Positions 16,745 through 24,182 of a stretch of 45,816 bases of DNA are shown here, piece by piece. Within the stretch, counting starts at the first letter, position 1; each line of letters opens with the position of its first letter. The notes beneath the pieces were generated by a model that searched no databases, was not told the DNA's origin, and was given only the letters and a program-made list of their open reading frames with translations. Origin of the DNA: an uncultured Clostridia bacterium (GTDB lineage Bacteria > Bacillota > Clostridia > Oscillospirales > Oscillospiraceae). The stretch spans positions 1-45,816 of the forward strand of contig CAMDZY010000001.1 of NCBI GenBank assembly GCA_945910975.1. The letters are read 5' to 3'. A program made the position numbers and the translations under genes.

Positions 16745-16773
16745 AGTATAGCACAAAATCTACCAATTTGCAA
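16745..16773 (-). promoter_or_regulatory. Promoter of rnj
   Basis: TTGCAA, a 17-nt spacer ending in TGC, and TATACT on the minus strand: both an ordinary and an extended -10 promoter. It is divergent from the zinc-ribbon gene promoter. Confidence 0.75.
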
Positions 16774-16809
16774 TAGCGGGATATTTCCTTGCCCGGTTGG
16801 AAATTAAGA

Positions 16810-16838
16810 TTGACAGCTTAGAGGAAATGTAATATAAT
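16810..16838 (+). promoter_or_regulatory. Consensus promoter of the first zinc-ribbon gene
   Basis: TTGACA, a 17-nt spacer and TATAAT, exact consensus on the plus strand, about 35 nt before the start codon. Confidence 0.8.
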
Positions 16839-16873
16839 AGATTATAGCATAAAAAGAAAGAGAGTGATATGTA

Positions 16874-17518
16874 ATGTATTGTGCAAATTGTGGCTCCTAC
16901 CTGCCTGACGACGCCGGTTTTTGCCCGTATTGCGGGGCAGTGCAAAGCCCACAGCCGCAGACCCCCACGTCAGTGCCGTCAAAAAAGAAATCCGCGGGGA
17001 AATTTATCGTTATTGCCATCGCCCTGGTGGCGGTTATCGGCGTTGTACTGCTGGTCAGCGCGCTGTTCGGGAGCAATGAGGAAGCACCGCTGAAAAACTA
17101 TTGTAAGGTTTATGGCGACGGAAATGCCAAGGCAATGATGAAGCTGTATCCGACTGAGGTGCTAAAAAAAGGTTATGATATTCGCGATTTGGAGGATGCA
17201 GAGGATTTTCTGGATGATCTGGACTACAGCGAGGACGACGACTACGAGTTGGAGTACACCGTCAAGCAGTCCGAAAAGCTGGATGCGCGTGACCTTGAAG
17301 ATTTTGCCGATTATATGGAAAGCAAATATCGCATGGACGCGGACGACTTCTCCAAGGCCTATCTGATACAGGTGCGGCTCGTTTCCGTGACGGACGGGAA
17401 GCGCAACGCCTCCAAGACCTGGGTCGTAAGCTACAAATACGATGGCGATTGGTATCTGGATACCTACGCACGGTATAACTGCGAAAGCATTCAAGAGCTG
17501 ATTGACGATTTGTCTTGA
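16874..17518 (+). CDS. Zinc-ribbon membrane protein (paralogue 1)
   Basis: 214 residues with no signal peptide. The N-terminus is a four-Cys zinc ribbon (YCANCGSYLPDDAGFCPYCG). A Pro/Lys linker and a single membrane segment at about 43-65 follow, then an acidic external domain of about 145 residues. That domain contains the pair YLIQVRLVSVTDG and WVVSYKYDGDWYLDT, which is typical of small NTF2-like or DUF-type extracytoplasmic domains. The function is unknown. The next gene is a clear paralogue of the same layout. Each copy has its own promoter. Confidence 0.8.
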   Translation: MYCANCGSYLPDDAGFCPYCGAVQSPQPQTPTSVPSKKKSAGKFIVIAIALVAVIGVVLLVSALFGSNEEAPLKNYCKVYGDGNAKAMMKLYPTEVLKKGYDIRDLEDAEDFLDDLDYSEDDDYELEYTVKQSEKLDARDLEDFADYMESKYRMDADDFSKAYLIQVRLVSVTDGKRNASKTWVVSYKYDGDWYLDTYARYNCESIQELIDDLS

Positions 17519-17524
17519 GAAGGA

Positions 17525-17553
17525 TTGACACGGAAAAATAAATCATATATAAT
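17525..17553 (+). promoter_or_regulatory. Consensus promoter of the second zinc-ribbon gene
   Basis: TTGACA, a 17-nt spacer and TATAAT, exact consensus, only 6 nt after the stop codon of the first copy. The two copies therefore do not depend on one transcript. Confidence 0.8.
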
Positions 17554-17586
17554 AAATTACATATATTATAAGGAGGGCAAAACGTA

Positions 17587-18282
17587 ATGTATTGTTCGAA
17601 TTGTGGAAACTCCATGCCGGACGGCACGCAATACTGCCCCATGTGCGGTGCAGTGCAGGATGTAGCGCCGCAGGCGCCGGTAAATTACCCCAACAGCTAT
17701 CCCAACCCCACTTATCCGGATTATGGTGCCGGTCAGATGCCTACGCAGAAGAAAAGCCCGGTTGCAAAATTTGTGTTGCTCGGCGTGGTCGCCGTGGCGG
17801 CAATCGCTTTGATCGCGGTCATTTGCTCGGCTTTGTTCAGCAGCGGCAGCGAAACTGCGTTGAAGAAGTTCTGCAAGGCAATCGAAAAGGGCGACGGCGA
17901 AGCGGTCGTCGAGGTCATGTACCCGGAAGATTCCACCCAATATTCCAATATGATGGAGTATGCGGATGAGTATGTAGAGAACATGGCCGATATGTACGGC
18001 GATGACTTGGATATTTCCTACGATGTTCGCAAGGAAGAGAAGCTCGACAGCGACACACTGGAGGATCTTGGCGATTATCTGGAAAGCCATTATGATCTGG
18101 ATGCCGATCAGCTGTCCAAGGCATACCTGATGCAGGTTAAGCTCACGCTCGCCGGCGACGACGACAAAGATACCGAAAAAATGTGGATCGTAACGTACAA
18201 ATACGATGGCAATTGGTATCTCGATTCTGATCTTTACACCAGCGTAGATTCCATTTACGATTTGAAAAGCGACTTGTCTTGA
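17587..18282 (+). CDS. Zinc-ribbon membrane protein (paralogue 2)
   Basis: 231 residues, the same architecture as the gene before it: YCSNCGNSMPDGTQYCPMCG ribbon, a Pro/Tyr-rich linker, a membrane segment at about 61-84 and an acidic external domain. Shared blocks include DLEDFADYMESKY versus DLGDYLESHY, SKAYLIQV versus SKAYLMQV, and YKYDGDWYLD versus YKYDGNWYLD, so this is an old tandem duplication. AAGGAGGG precedes the ATG. The stop codon overlaps the TTG start of the dCMP deaminase gene by 4 nt. Function unknown. Confidence 0.82.
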   Translation: MYCSNCGNSMPDGTQYCPMCGAVQDVAPQAPVNYPNSYPNPTYPDYGAGQMPTQKKSPVAKFVLLGVVAVAAIALIAVICSALFSSGSETALKKFCKAIEKGDGEAVVEVMYPEDSTQYSNMMEYADEYVENMADMYGDDLDISYDVRKEEKLDSDTLEDLGDYLESHYDLDADQLSKAYLMQVKLTLAGDDDKDTEKMWIVTYKYDGNWYLDSDLYTSVDSIYDLKSDLS

Positions 18283-18764
18283 AACGAGAAAATTACATAT
18301 CCTGGGATGAGTTTTTTATGGGGGTCGCCCTGCTCGCTGCACAGCGCAGCAAAGACCCCTCCACGCAGGTTGGTGCGTGTATCGTGTCACAGGATAACAT
18401 TATCATCTCTACCGGCTATAACGGTCTGCCCAACGGCTGCTCTGATGATGAGTTCCCTTGGGCGCGGGAGGGCGAACAGACAAAGTATCCCTTTGTCGTC
18501 CATGCAGAGCTGAACGCCATTCTCAATTCCAACGGGCGTGATTTGCGCGGCAGCCGGATTTTTGTGGACTTGTTCCCCTGCAACGAGTGTGCCAAGGCGA
18601 TCATCCAAAGCGGCATCCGCGAGGTGGTCTACCTGTCCGATAAATATGCCGATACCCCCGCCACACAGGCGTCCAAGCGGATGCTGCGGGCGGCGGGTGT
18701 CCGGCTGCGCCAATTGACGCCGTCGGTGAAAAATATTACATTGCAATACACTGGGGAGGATTAG
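18279..18764 (+). CDS. dCMP deaminase family protein (ComEB-like)
   Basis: A zinc-dependent deaminase expected to convert dCMP to dUMP for dTTP supply. The zinc site is HAE (residues 75-77) and PCNEC (100-104). The N-terminal block ISWDEFFMGVALLAAQRSKDPSTQVGA is characteristic. That block requires the start at the TTG at 18279, which overlaps the previous stop (TTGA) and has no clear ribosome binding site, so translation is probably coupled. The next ATG (18318) would cut into the conserved block. Length 161 residues. Confidence 0.9.
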   Translation: MKRENYISWDEFFMGVALLAAQRSKDPSTQVGACIVSQDNIIISTGYNGLPNGCSDDEFPWAREGEQTKYPFVVHAELNAILNSNGRDLRGSRIFVDLFPCNECAKAIIQSGIREVVYLSDKYADTPATQASKRMLRAAGVRLRQLTPSVKNITLQYTGED

Positions 18765-18765
18765 T

Positions 18766-19215
18766 ATGCCTGTGGGTTATCTTTCCACGCCCATCGGTTG
18801 GCTGAAAATCACCGCAACACAGCGGCTTGTGACCGGTGTGGAGCAGGTGGCCGAGCCGGGCGCGTCCACGCCAAATTGCATCGTCAGCCAGGCCATTGCA
18901 CAGCTAAGCGAATATTTTGCAGGCACCCGGCAGACTTTCTCCGTCCCGTGCCGCTACCCCGGCGGGACGCCGTTCCAAATTCGCGTGTGGGACGCGGTTG
19001 GACAAATTCCCTATGGCCAGACGCTTTCTTACGGCGCATTGGCACGGCACATCGGCGCACCCGGCGCCGCCAGAGCCGTCGGCACAGCCGTGGGAAAAAA
19101 TCCGCTTTTGATTTTCGTCCCATGCCACCGCGTTGTGGGCGCAAGCTCCCTCGGCGGCTTTCGCTTGGGACTGCCCTGCAAGCAGACCCTGCTGCACTTG
19201 GAGGGCATCTTATAA
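18766..19215 (+). CDS. ogt: Methylated-DNA-protein-cysteine methyltransferase
   Basis: Removes alkyl groups from O6-alkylguanine in DNA by suicide transfer to its own Cys. The acceptor motif PCHRVVG (Cys120) is intact, as are the recognition helix residues in YGQTLSYGALARHIGAPGAARAVGTAVGKNP. At 149 residues it has the short form without an Ada domain. GGGGAGG precedes the ATG. It starts 1 nt after the dCMP deaminase stop and shares its operon; both act to protect the DNA or nucleotide pool. Confidence 0.95.
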   Translation: MPVGYLSTPIGWLKITATQRLVTGVEQVAEPGASTPNCIVSQAIAQLSEYFAGTRQTFSVPCRYPGGTPFQIRVWDAVGQIPYGQTLSYGALARHIGAPGAARAVGTAVGKNPLLIFVPCHRVVGASSLGGFRLGLPCKQTLLHLEGIL

Positions 19216-19223
19216 CATAAGAC

Positions 19224-19277
19224 AAAACCGCACAATTCCGGCAGTGCATTCTGCACACCGGGACTGTGCGGTTTTTT
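19224..19277 (+). terminator. Terminator after ogt
   Basis: AAAACCGCACA pairs with TGTGCGGTTTT, with a secondary hairpin in the loop, followed by TTTTTTG. It lies between ogt and the convergent LCP gene and may also act weakly in the other direction. Confidence 0.85.
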
Positions 19278-19330
19278 GTGCGGTTTGCCGGAAAGACTGC
19301 ACCGCGATTTCATCAAGGGTTCCGAAGGAA

Positions 19331-20428
19331 TTATTTTGCCGGGACGCAGTAGGTTTTCACCACGAAATCATGCAGCCATTTTTCATCGGCGTAGAACTCG
19401 GCATACCGTTCCCCCATGGAAAAATTTCCGGGAATCTTTACCACGGTATCCGAAGAGAAATCAATTTTACTAATATTTGTGGCAAGATAAGTGACCTCAC
19501 TCAAATCCATATCGCTGACAAGGTAGTCGCTGAGCGCATCCCAGAAGTCCAGGGCAACCGTTGGGTTCGCGGCGATCCGGCCCTTGCACTGGTTGAACAT
19601 GACTTGCAGAACCTCCATACTCCGCGCGCCGCGGTCATAGGCACCCTCAACCTGACTTCTGTCGCGATAAGTGATGTATCTGCGCAGCTGCTCGCTGTCC
19701 ATGACAACGGTGTTGCCCTTGGTGTAGGAGGGGTCAATGTCGGTATGATCCTCCTTGAATGTGATTTTCAGCCCGCCGAGCAGCTCGTTGAGCGTTGCAA
19801 AGGCGTCATAATTCAGCGCAACATAACGGTTGATCGGAATGCCATACAGCAGGTGCGAAACGGCGGCTGTTGTCAATCGGCAGCTCATTTCCTTCCCGTT
19901 GCCATAACTGTGAGATACCGTGATGTTGGTATAGGCGGTGCCAAGATAATTTCCGTCGGTATCCATTTTGATGATGTCCGTCATGGTGTCGCGTGGAACG
20001 TATAAAATGGACGTGTCAAATGTATTCACATTGAACGTGACCAGCGCCATAATATCTGCATTGCCGCCGTTGGACACCATGGTTTCGTCCCAATGGCTTT
20101 CATCGCCCATATAGTCAACGCCCATCAGCAAGATGGAAATGACATCGTCGCGGTAATTATAGGCATTGCCGTCGTCATCGATCCAGTCGGCCTGAATCGG
20201 CTGGGTCGGCTCCTGCGTGGAGTCTGTGGCGGTTTCCTGCGTTGGGGTCGTCTGCAAAATTGCTTCGATATCCCCCTTGCGCGGCGCAAACATCGACCCG
20301 CGCACGCTGCTGGAATACCATATAAAGATCCCTGCGGCGGCAACCAGCAAAACCAGCAATGCCGCCAGCACGATCAGCACGATAAAAATCGGCTTCATCC
20401 GCTTTTTTTCGTTTTTTTCCTTGCTCAT
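19331..20428 (-). CDS. LytR-CpsA-Psr (LCP) family protein
   Basis: 365 residues. A membrane segment lies at about 13-36, then a Thr/Gln-rich linker, then the LCP domain. The domain is recognised from ISILLMGVDYMGDE, GNADIMALVTFN, SILYVPRDT, and the late AYDRGARSMEVLQVM. Family members transfer undecaprenyl-linked glycopolymers to peptidoglycan outside the membrane. The start overlaps the sortase stop by 4 nt, so the two are coupled. The Asp and Arg residues of the pyrophosphate site (D in GVD and NAD, R in PRD and DRGAR) appear present. Confidence 0.88.
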   Translation of the reverse strand: MSKEKNEKKRMKPIFIVLIVLAALLVLLVAAAGIFIWYSSSVRGSMFAPRKGDIEAILQTTPTQETATDSTQEPTQPIQADWIDDDGNAYNYRDDVISILLMGVDYMGDESHWDETMVSNGGNADIMALVTFNVNTFDTSILYVPRDTMTDIIKMDTDGNYLGTAYTNITVSHSYGNGKEMSCRLTTAAVSHLLYGIPINRYVALNYDAFATLNELLGGLKITFKEDHTDIDPSYTKGNTVVMDSEQLRRYITYRDRSQVEGAYDRGARSMEVLQVMFNQCKGRIAANPTVALDFWDALSDYLVSDMDLSEVTYLATNISKIDFSSDTVVKIPGNFSMGERYAEFYADEKWLHDFVVKTYCVPAK

Positions 20429-21309
20429 GGCTCGTCCTCGTCCTGCGCTGCGGTGAGTTGCCCTGCTTCGTCGCTGACGAGCAGCCCCTGCACGACATAC
20501 CGATATTGCTGCTGCCCAACACCGATGCAGGTGGAAAGCGTGATGATGGTGTCGGAGGCAGTTGGGCGGTATTCCGGCTTGAAAAACGCATAATCCGTGT
20601 GGGTGTAGATGCGCTCAATGTACGCCTCGCGTGTTTCTTCCGTTGAGAAATCGTTATTGAGCACGATATTCAGGTTGTCGGTGCGATAGGCTGCAAAGAC
20701 CTCATAGCTCAGCTTGCGATCGGGTGTGTAGATGGTGATGTGTCCGTTTTCCTGGAAAAAATCTTCCTCGCGGAAATTGTGAAGCTGGGAAAACATCTGT
20801 CCATCCAACAAATTATGGCCGTAAATGAGCGTATTAAAGTCCGAAAAGTCGCGTGTATTATCGCTGAGCACAAAGATGGAGCCACTGTTGACCCATGTGC
20901 CGAGATAATTGTGGGATAAGTAGTAAAGCTCAAGGGTGTCGTCGTACAAAATGGGGTAATCAATGTTGGTACCGTCCACGGTGATCCAGCCGATGATGTC
21001 CTCGTTGGTTTCCAGCAGCGTATCAAAATCGATGGGAATGTCAACAAGCTCCGGCTCAGTTGGTTCGGTTGGCTGTGCGGTCGTTCCCGTCGGTTCCGTT
21101 TCCGGCTGCGATTGTGTGGGCGTTTCGGTTGGCGTGCGAACTTCGCTTGCCAGCTTTGCATAATCATCGCCGGCTTTTTTGTTGGAGAGGAGAATTGCGG
21201 CGATCGCGCCCAAGCAAATGAGCATAATGGCAAAGCACACGATGCCGATGATTCGATAAATTTTTCTTTTATTCTTCATAGTGAAAGGATTCGTGGAGCG
21301 ATAAGGCAT
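20425..21309 (-). CDS. srtB: Class B sortase
   Basis: A membrane transpeptidase that cleaves a sorting motif and joins the protein to the wall. An N-terminal membrane segment at about 19-42 is followed by a Thr/Pro/Glu-rich stalk and the catalytic domain, with His165 in LIYGHNLLDG, Cys261 in TLSTCIG and Arg270 in QQYRYVV. These and the domain size put it in class B. The first ATG is preceded by GGAG but that site sits in a perfect 14-bp hairpin. A second ATG ten codons later (21279) has no ribosome binding site. The small SPPTG protein gene immediately upstream is the obvious substrate. Confidence 0.93.
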   Translation of the reverse strand: MPYRSTNPFTMKNKRKIYRIIGIVCFAIMLICLGAIAAILLSNKKAGDDYAKLASEVRTPTETPTQSQPETEPTGTTAQPTEPTEPELVDIPIDFDTLLETNEDIIGWITVDGTNIDYPILYDDTLELYYLSHNYLGTWVNSGSIFVLSDNTRDFSDFNTLIYGHNLLDGQMFSQLHNFREEDFFQENGHITIYTPDRKLSYEVFAAYRTDNLNIVLNNDFSTEETREAYIERIYTHTDYAFFKPEYRPTASDTIITLSTCIGVGQQQYRYVVQGLLVSDEAGQLTAAQDEDEP

Positions 21310-21322
21310 ATCGCTCCACGAA
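21290..21322 (-). promoter_or_regulatory. Hairpin that covers the sortase ribosome binding site
   Basis: A perfect 14-bp stem (TTCGTGGAGCGATA and its complement) has a 5-nt loop. In the mRNA the GGAG of sortase lies in the first arm and its ATG at the stem-loop junction. No T-tract follows on the minus strand. It may lower sortase translation relative to the abundant substrate, or protect or process the upstream message. Confidence 0.6.
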
Positions 21323-21330
21323 GGTCGTAA

Positions 21331-21543
21331 TTACTTATTCTTCTTGAAGGCAACAATGCCAACACCGCCTGCGGTGCATGCTGCAATCGACAGGGCGACC
21401 ACTGCGCTCACACCTGTGGGGGGAGAGGTCGGGTTACCGCCGCCATTACCACCCTGGTTGCTATCAACGGATGCAGCAAAAACCGGGACAGAAAGGCTGA
21501 GGCACAAAACCAGAACAAGGATAAGGGCTACCAGTTTTTTCAT
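21331..21543 (-). CDS. Tiny sortase substrate (SPPTG motif)
   Basis: A 70-residue protein: a signal peptide (MKKLVALILVLVLCLSLSVPVFA), a Gly/Asn-rich stretch (VDSNQGGNGGGNPT), then the sorting motif SPPTG (residues 40-44), a membrane segment and the tail KKNK. The (S/P)PxTG form is what clostridial class B sortases are known to cut. After both cleavages only about 20 residues (24-43) would remain on the wall. AAGGAG precedes the ATG and an exact-consensus promoter lies upstream. The sortase gene follows 21 nt downstream. The role of so short a displayed peptide is unknown. Confidence 0.85.
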   Translation of the reverse strand: MKKLVALILVLVLCLSLSVPVFAASVDSNQGGNGGGNPTSPPTGVSAVVALSIAACTAGGVGIVAFKKNK

Positions 21544-21616
21544 ATGTTTTACTCCTTTCTATAGAATTTTTGCCAAAGCAATTGTTGCGTATATGACAAA
21601 CAATATACTTATTTCT

Positions 21617-21645
21617 ATTATAACGGTATCATTGCACTTTGTCAA
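21617..21645 (-). promoter_or_regulatory. Consensus promoter of the sortase operon
   Basis: TTGACA, a 17-nt spacer and TATAAT, exact on the minus strand, about 75 nt before the substrate gene. It lies between the CapA-like gene and the substrate gene and makes substrate-sortase-LCP a separate operon. Confidence 0.8.
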
Positions 21646-21727
21646 TCGCAATTTTCCGGCTTACGCCATACCGGCGCCAATTTCGGCGGCGGTGTGGTTT
21701 TGCGGTAAAATCGACAAATCCAAAATT

Positions 21728-23077
21728 TTACGGCTGCGAGGATTCGCTCTGCGATGCAGTGCTGGGATCGGGCGGCACATCGGGTTCAGACGGTGTGTCG
21801 GGGGCAGAGGAGGATTCGCCGGGGTTCGATTCGGCCGGTGGCTGCTCCAGCGGGAAGATTGCCTGGTACAGCTCTTGGATATTGTCCACGCTTGTACCGT
21901 CGAGCTGATGTGATTTTGCCATCTCACTGGTATAGTCCACCAGCTTGACCGTGTAGAACCGGAAGCCGGAGCCGGTTGTGTCAATGACTTCCACCAGCGG
22001 AACCAGCCGGTAAGCGCTGACGCGCGTGCCGCTTTCGTCCTTGGTGACGGTCAGCTCCGCCATGCCGCCGAGCATATTATAATAGCGGCTCATGTGGGTC
22101 ATATAGTTGCCGAGGGAGTAGAAAACGGGCATGGTGTTGCCGTTTGCGCCGGTGATCTGTGCGGTCGGCTGCAGGGTGTGCGTGTGCGAACCGATGACTG
22201 CGCCGACGCCATTGTCGGCAAAGAACTGCGCCCAAGTTTTCTGGAAGTCGTTGGCCTCATAGGTGGTCATTTCGCCCCAGTGGGCAAAGACGATCACGAT
22301 GTCGGACTGCTGCTTTGCGGCGGCAATTTGCTGGGCGATGGCGTTCTCGCTTTCCAGATAGTCCACGGCGTAGCCTTCCCTGGCCTTGACGGTTTCGCTG
22401 TCGGCGTAAGTATAGTTGAGGAATGCGATTTTAATGCCGTTGACCTCACGGACGGTGATGGTCTGTGCATCTGCTTCGCTGTCGTGGATGCCAAGGGCAG
22501 AAATCCCCAGACCGTTCCAGGTGGATTTGGTGAAGCGGACGGCGTCAAGCCCCTTGTCATACGCGTGCTCGGTGGCTTGTGCGACCACATCGAAGCCGGC
22601 CGCCTGGATGGCGGGCGCCAAAGAACTGGTTGTGCCGTAAAGCGGCAAGCCGTTGCTGGTGTCGTTCTCGTTTTCCACCAAAATGGTTTCCATGCAGGCG
22701 CAGGCGAGATCCGCTGCGGTAAAATCGTCCTTCAGGCTGGCGAACAGGCCGGAGAAGTCGTACGAGCCGTCCGACTGCCGAACGCTGTCAATAATGCCCT
22801 GATGCATCAAAATATCACCGACGGCCAACACATTTGCGGAGGTGGACTGCACGACCGGCTCTGTCGGCGCCGGGGCAGCGGGCTTTGTTTCGACCGGCTT
22901 CTTCTCCGCCACAGGTGCGCAAGCGCGCATCAACAATACGATCAGCAAAATCAACACCAAAATCAAACTGCCAAAGACGAGCAGCTGTTTTTGCTGATGC
23001 TTCCGCTTCCGCTTTAAATAAAGCTGACGCCGGATTTCTCTTTGGTCGACCCGGTTTGGGTTCCTGCGCTCCTCCAT
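21728..23077 (-). CDS. CapA-family protein
   Basis: 449 residues. A basic N-terminus and a membrane segment (about 32-51) are followed by a Pro/Thr linker and a calcineurin-like CapA/PgsA domain. Motifs are VLAVGDILMHQG, IVIVFAHWGEM and GSHTHTLQP, then PVFYSLGNYM. An acidic, Ser/Pro-rich tail ends the protein. CapA proteins are linked to poly-gamma-glutamate or capsule assembly, but no PgsB/PgsC partners are seen here, so the substrate is open. GGAGGTGG precedes the ATG. It has its own promoter. Confidence 0.88.
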   Translation of the reverse strand: MEERRNPNRVDQREIRRQLYLKRKRKHQQKQLLVFGSLILVLILLIVLLMRACAPVAEKKPVETKPAAPAPTEPVVQSTSANVLAVGDILMHQGIIDSVRQSDGSYDFSGLFASLKDDFTAADLACACMETILVENENDTSNGLPLYGTTSSLAPAIQAAGFDVVAQATEHAYDKGLDAVRFTKSTWNGLGISALGIHDSEADAQTITVREVNGIKIAFLNYTYADSETVKAREGYAVDYLESENAIAQQIAAAKQQSDIVIVFAHWGEMTTYEANDFQKTWAQFFADNGVGAVIGSHTHTLQPTAQITGANGNTMPVFYSLGNYMTHMSRYYNMLGGMAELTVTKDESGTRVSAYRLVPLVEVIDTTGSGFRFYTVKLVDYTSEMAKSHQLDGTSVDNIQELYQAIFPLEQPPAESNPGESSSAPDTPSEPDVPPDPSTASQSESSQP

Positions 23078-23117
23078 AGAGCCACCTCCATTCTTTCATG
23101 CATATATCGATATGACT

Positions 23118-23146
23118 AATATACAAGATCGCATTCCAATTTGCAA
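23118..23146 (-). promoter_or_regulatory. Promoter of the CapA-like gene
   Basis: TTGCAA, a 17-nt spacer and TATATT on the minus strand, about 40 nt before the start codon. Confidence 0.65.
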
Positions 23147-23159
23147 TCATTTTTGCGAA

Positions 23160-23891
23160 TTATTTTTTGCAGCACTCGCTGCACGGGCGATAGCTTTCGG
23201 CCTCGTCCGAATCCAGACGGATGGGACGCCAGCTGCCGTCCACATCGAGGTGGGGACAGCCGTAGATGTGATAATACGTGTCCTTTTCGGAAACAAGGAC
23301 AATATTTTCATGATAGAAATCCAGCTGATTTTGCAGCGAGGTCAGGTTTGTTGTCAATCCGGAAACCTGGGCGGACAGGTCTTCGATCGTTGCTTCGCGC
23401 TCGATGACCTGCACACTGAGCGTTTCGCTGTTTTCCACAAGTGTACGGGTAGCCTCGTCGATGTCGGTGCCGTTAAACAGATCCTCCAGCACGAGAAGGC
23501 GCGAATTTTGCCGGGCGATGGTGGTTTTGGCGGTTTCCAGCTGTTCTTGCGTGTTGTTGAGCGCGGCGCTGATGGACTGATAGTCGTCCTGCGTGCGCGC
23601 CAGAACCGGCTGGTTGGCTTGTTCCTGCGCGGCGGTGCGGAAAAATTGCAAATACACCAGCGTACCGGTTGCGCCCAACAGGCAGATGCATAATGCACTC
23701 AACAGCCAAACGGCACGCCGCAGCTTGCGCTGCGCGGCAGGGACAGCGGCCTTTTTAGGTTTCCCGGTCGGCTGTGGGGCAACGATCGGCGCGGGGCGCG
23801 GCACGATGGGCGGCGCTTCCTCGGCGTCGGAGCACAAAGGGCACAGCAATGTGCCGTCCGGTATGGTACGGCCGCAACGAATACAGTTCAT
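23160..23891 (-). CDS. Zinc-ribbon, membrane, coiled-coil protein with Cys/His tail
   Basis: 243 residues. It begins with a zinc ribbon (NCIRCGRTIPDGTLLCPLC), then a Pro/Lys linker and one membrane segment (about 60-84). A heptad-rich coiled coil follows from about 100 to 200. The last ~40 residues (YYHIYGCPHL..., then SYRPCSECCKK) look like the small Cys/His module found at the ends of secreted nucleases and related to the Ada zinc-binding domain. I start at the ATG with GGAGG before it. Function unknown. A fully external metal-binding tail is inferred from topology. Confidence 0.78.
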   Translation of the reverse strand: MNCIRCGRTIPDGTLLCPLCSDAEEAPPIVPRPAPIVAPQPTGKPKKAAVPAAQRKLRRAVWLLSALCICLLGATGTLVYLQFFRTAAQEQANQPVLARTQDDYQSISAALNNTQEQLETAKTTIARQNSRLLVLEDLFNGTDIDEATRTLVENSETLSVQVIEREATIEDLSAQVSGLTTNLTSLQNQLDFYHENIVLVSEKDTYYHIYGCPHLDVDGSWRPIRLDSDEAESYRPCSECCKK

Positions 23892-23982
23892 ACGTTTCCT
23901 CCTCGTGCAGCGGCTGCTGCCAGAAAATTGCACACATGATTTTTCACCGCCCGGCGCAAACTAGGCACCGTGAGGTGATATT

Positions 23983-24144
23983 GTGAAAGAAAAACCAACG
24001 CCCGAAAACACGCAGCCGCTGAAAGACCCGGAGCTACCGGTCATCCGGGGCAGCTTCGCGCCCAATCTGATGGAACAGCGCATTCATCCTGAGCCGATCG
24101 ACATTGGCGTACCCAAGGCGGAAAACCGGCTCGAACAGCTGTAG
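23983..24144 (+). CDS. Small hypothetical protein (53 residues)
   Basis: A GTG start 5 nt after GAGGTGAT opens a 53-codon frame. The protein is hydrophilic and Pro/Glu-rich (KEKPTPENTQPLKDPELP..., ending NRLEQL), with no membrane segment or Cys. Codon use resembles the neighbours. It stands alone on the plus strand inside a minus-strand region, and I see no good promoter before it. I recognise no family. Confidence 0.5.
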   Translation: MKEKPTPENTQPLKDPELPVIRGSFAPNLMEQRIHPEPIDIGVPKAENRLEQL

Positions 24145-24182
24145 TATGCCGCTCCGATTTCCGGTCAAACGGGAATCGGGGC

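Noticed and set aside
16434..16766. 110-codon frame between rnj and the zinc-ribbon gene
   Set aside because: Its start lies inside the rnj promoter, it has no ribosome binding site and it shows no protein-like pattern.
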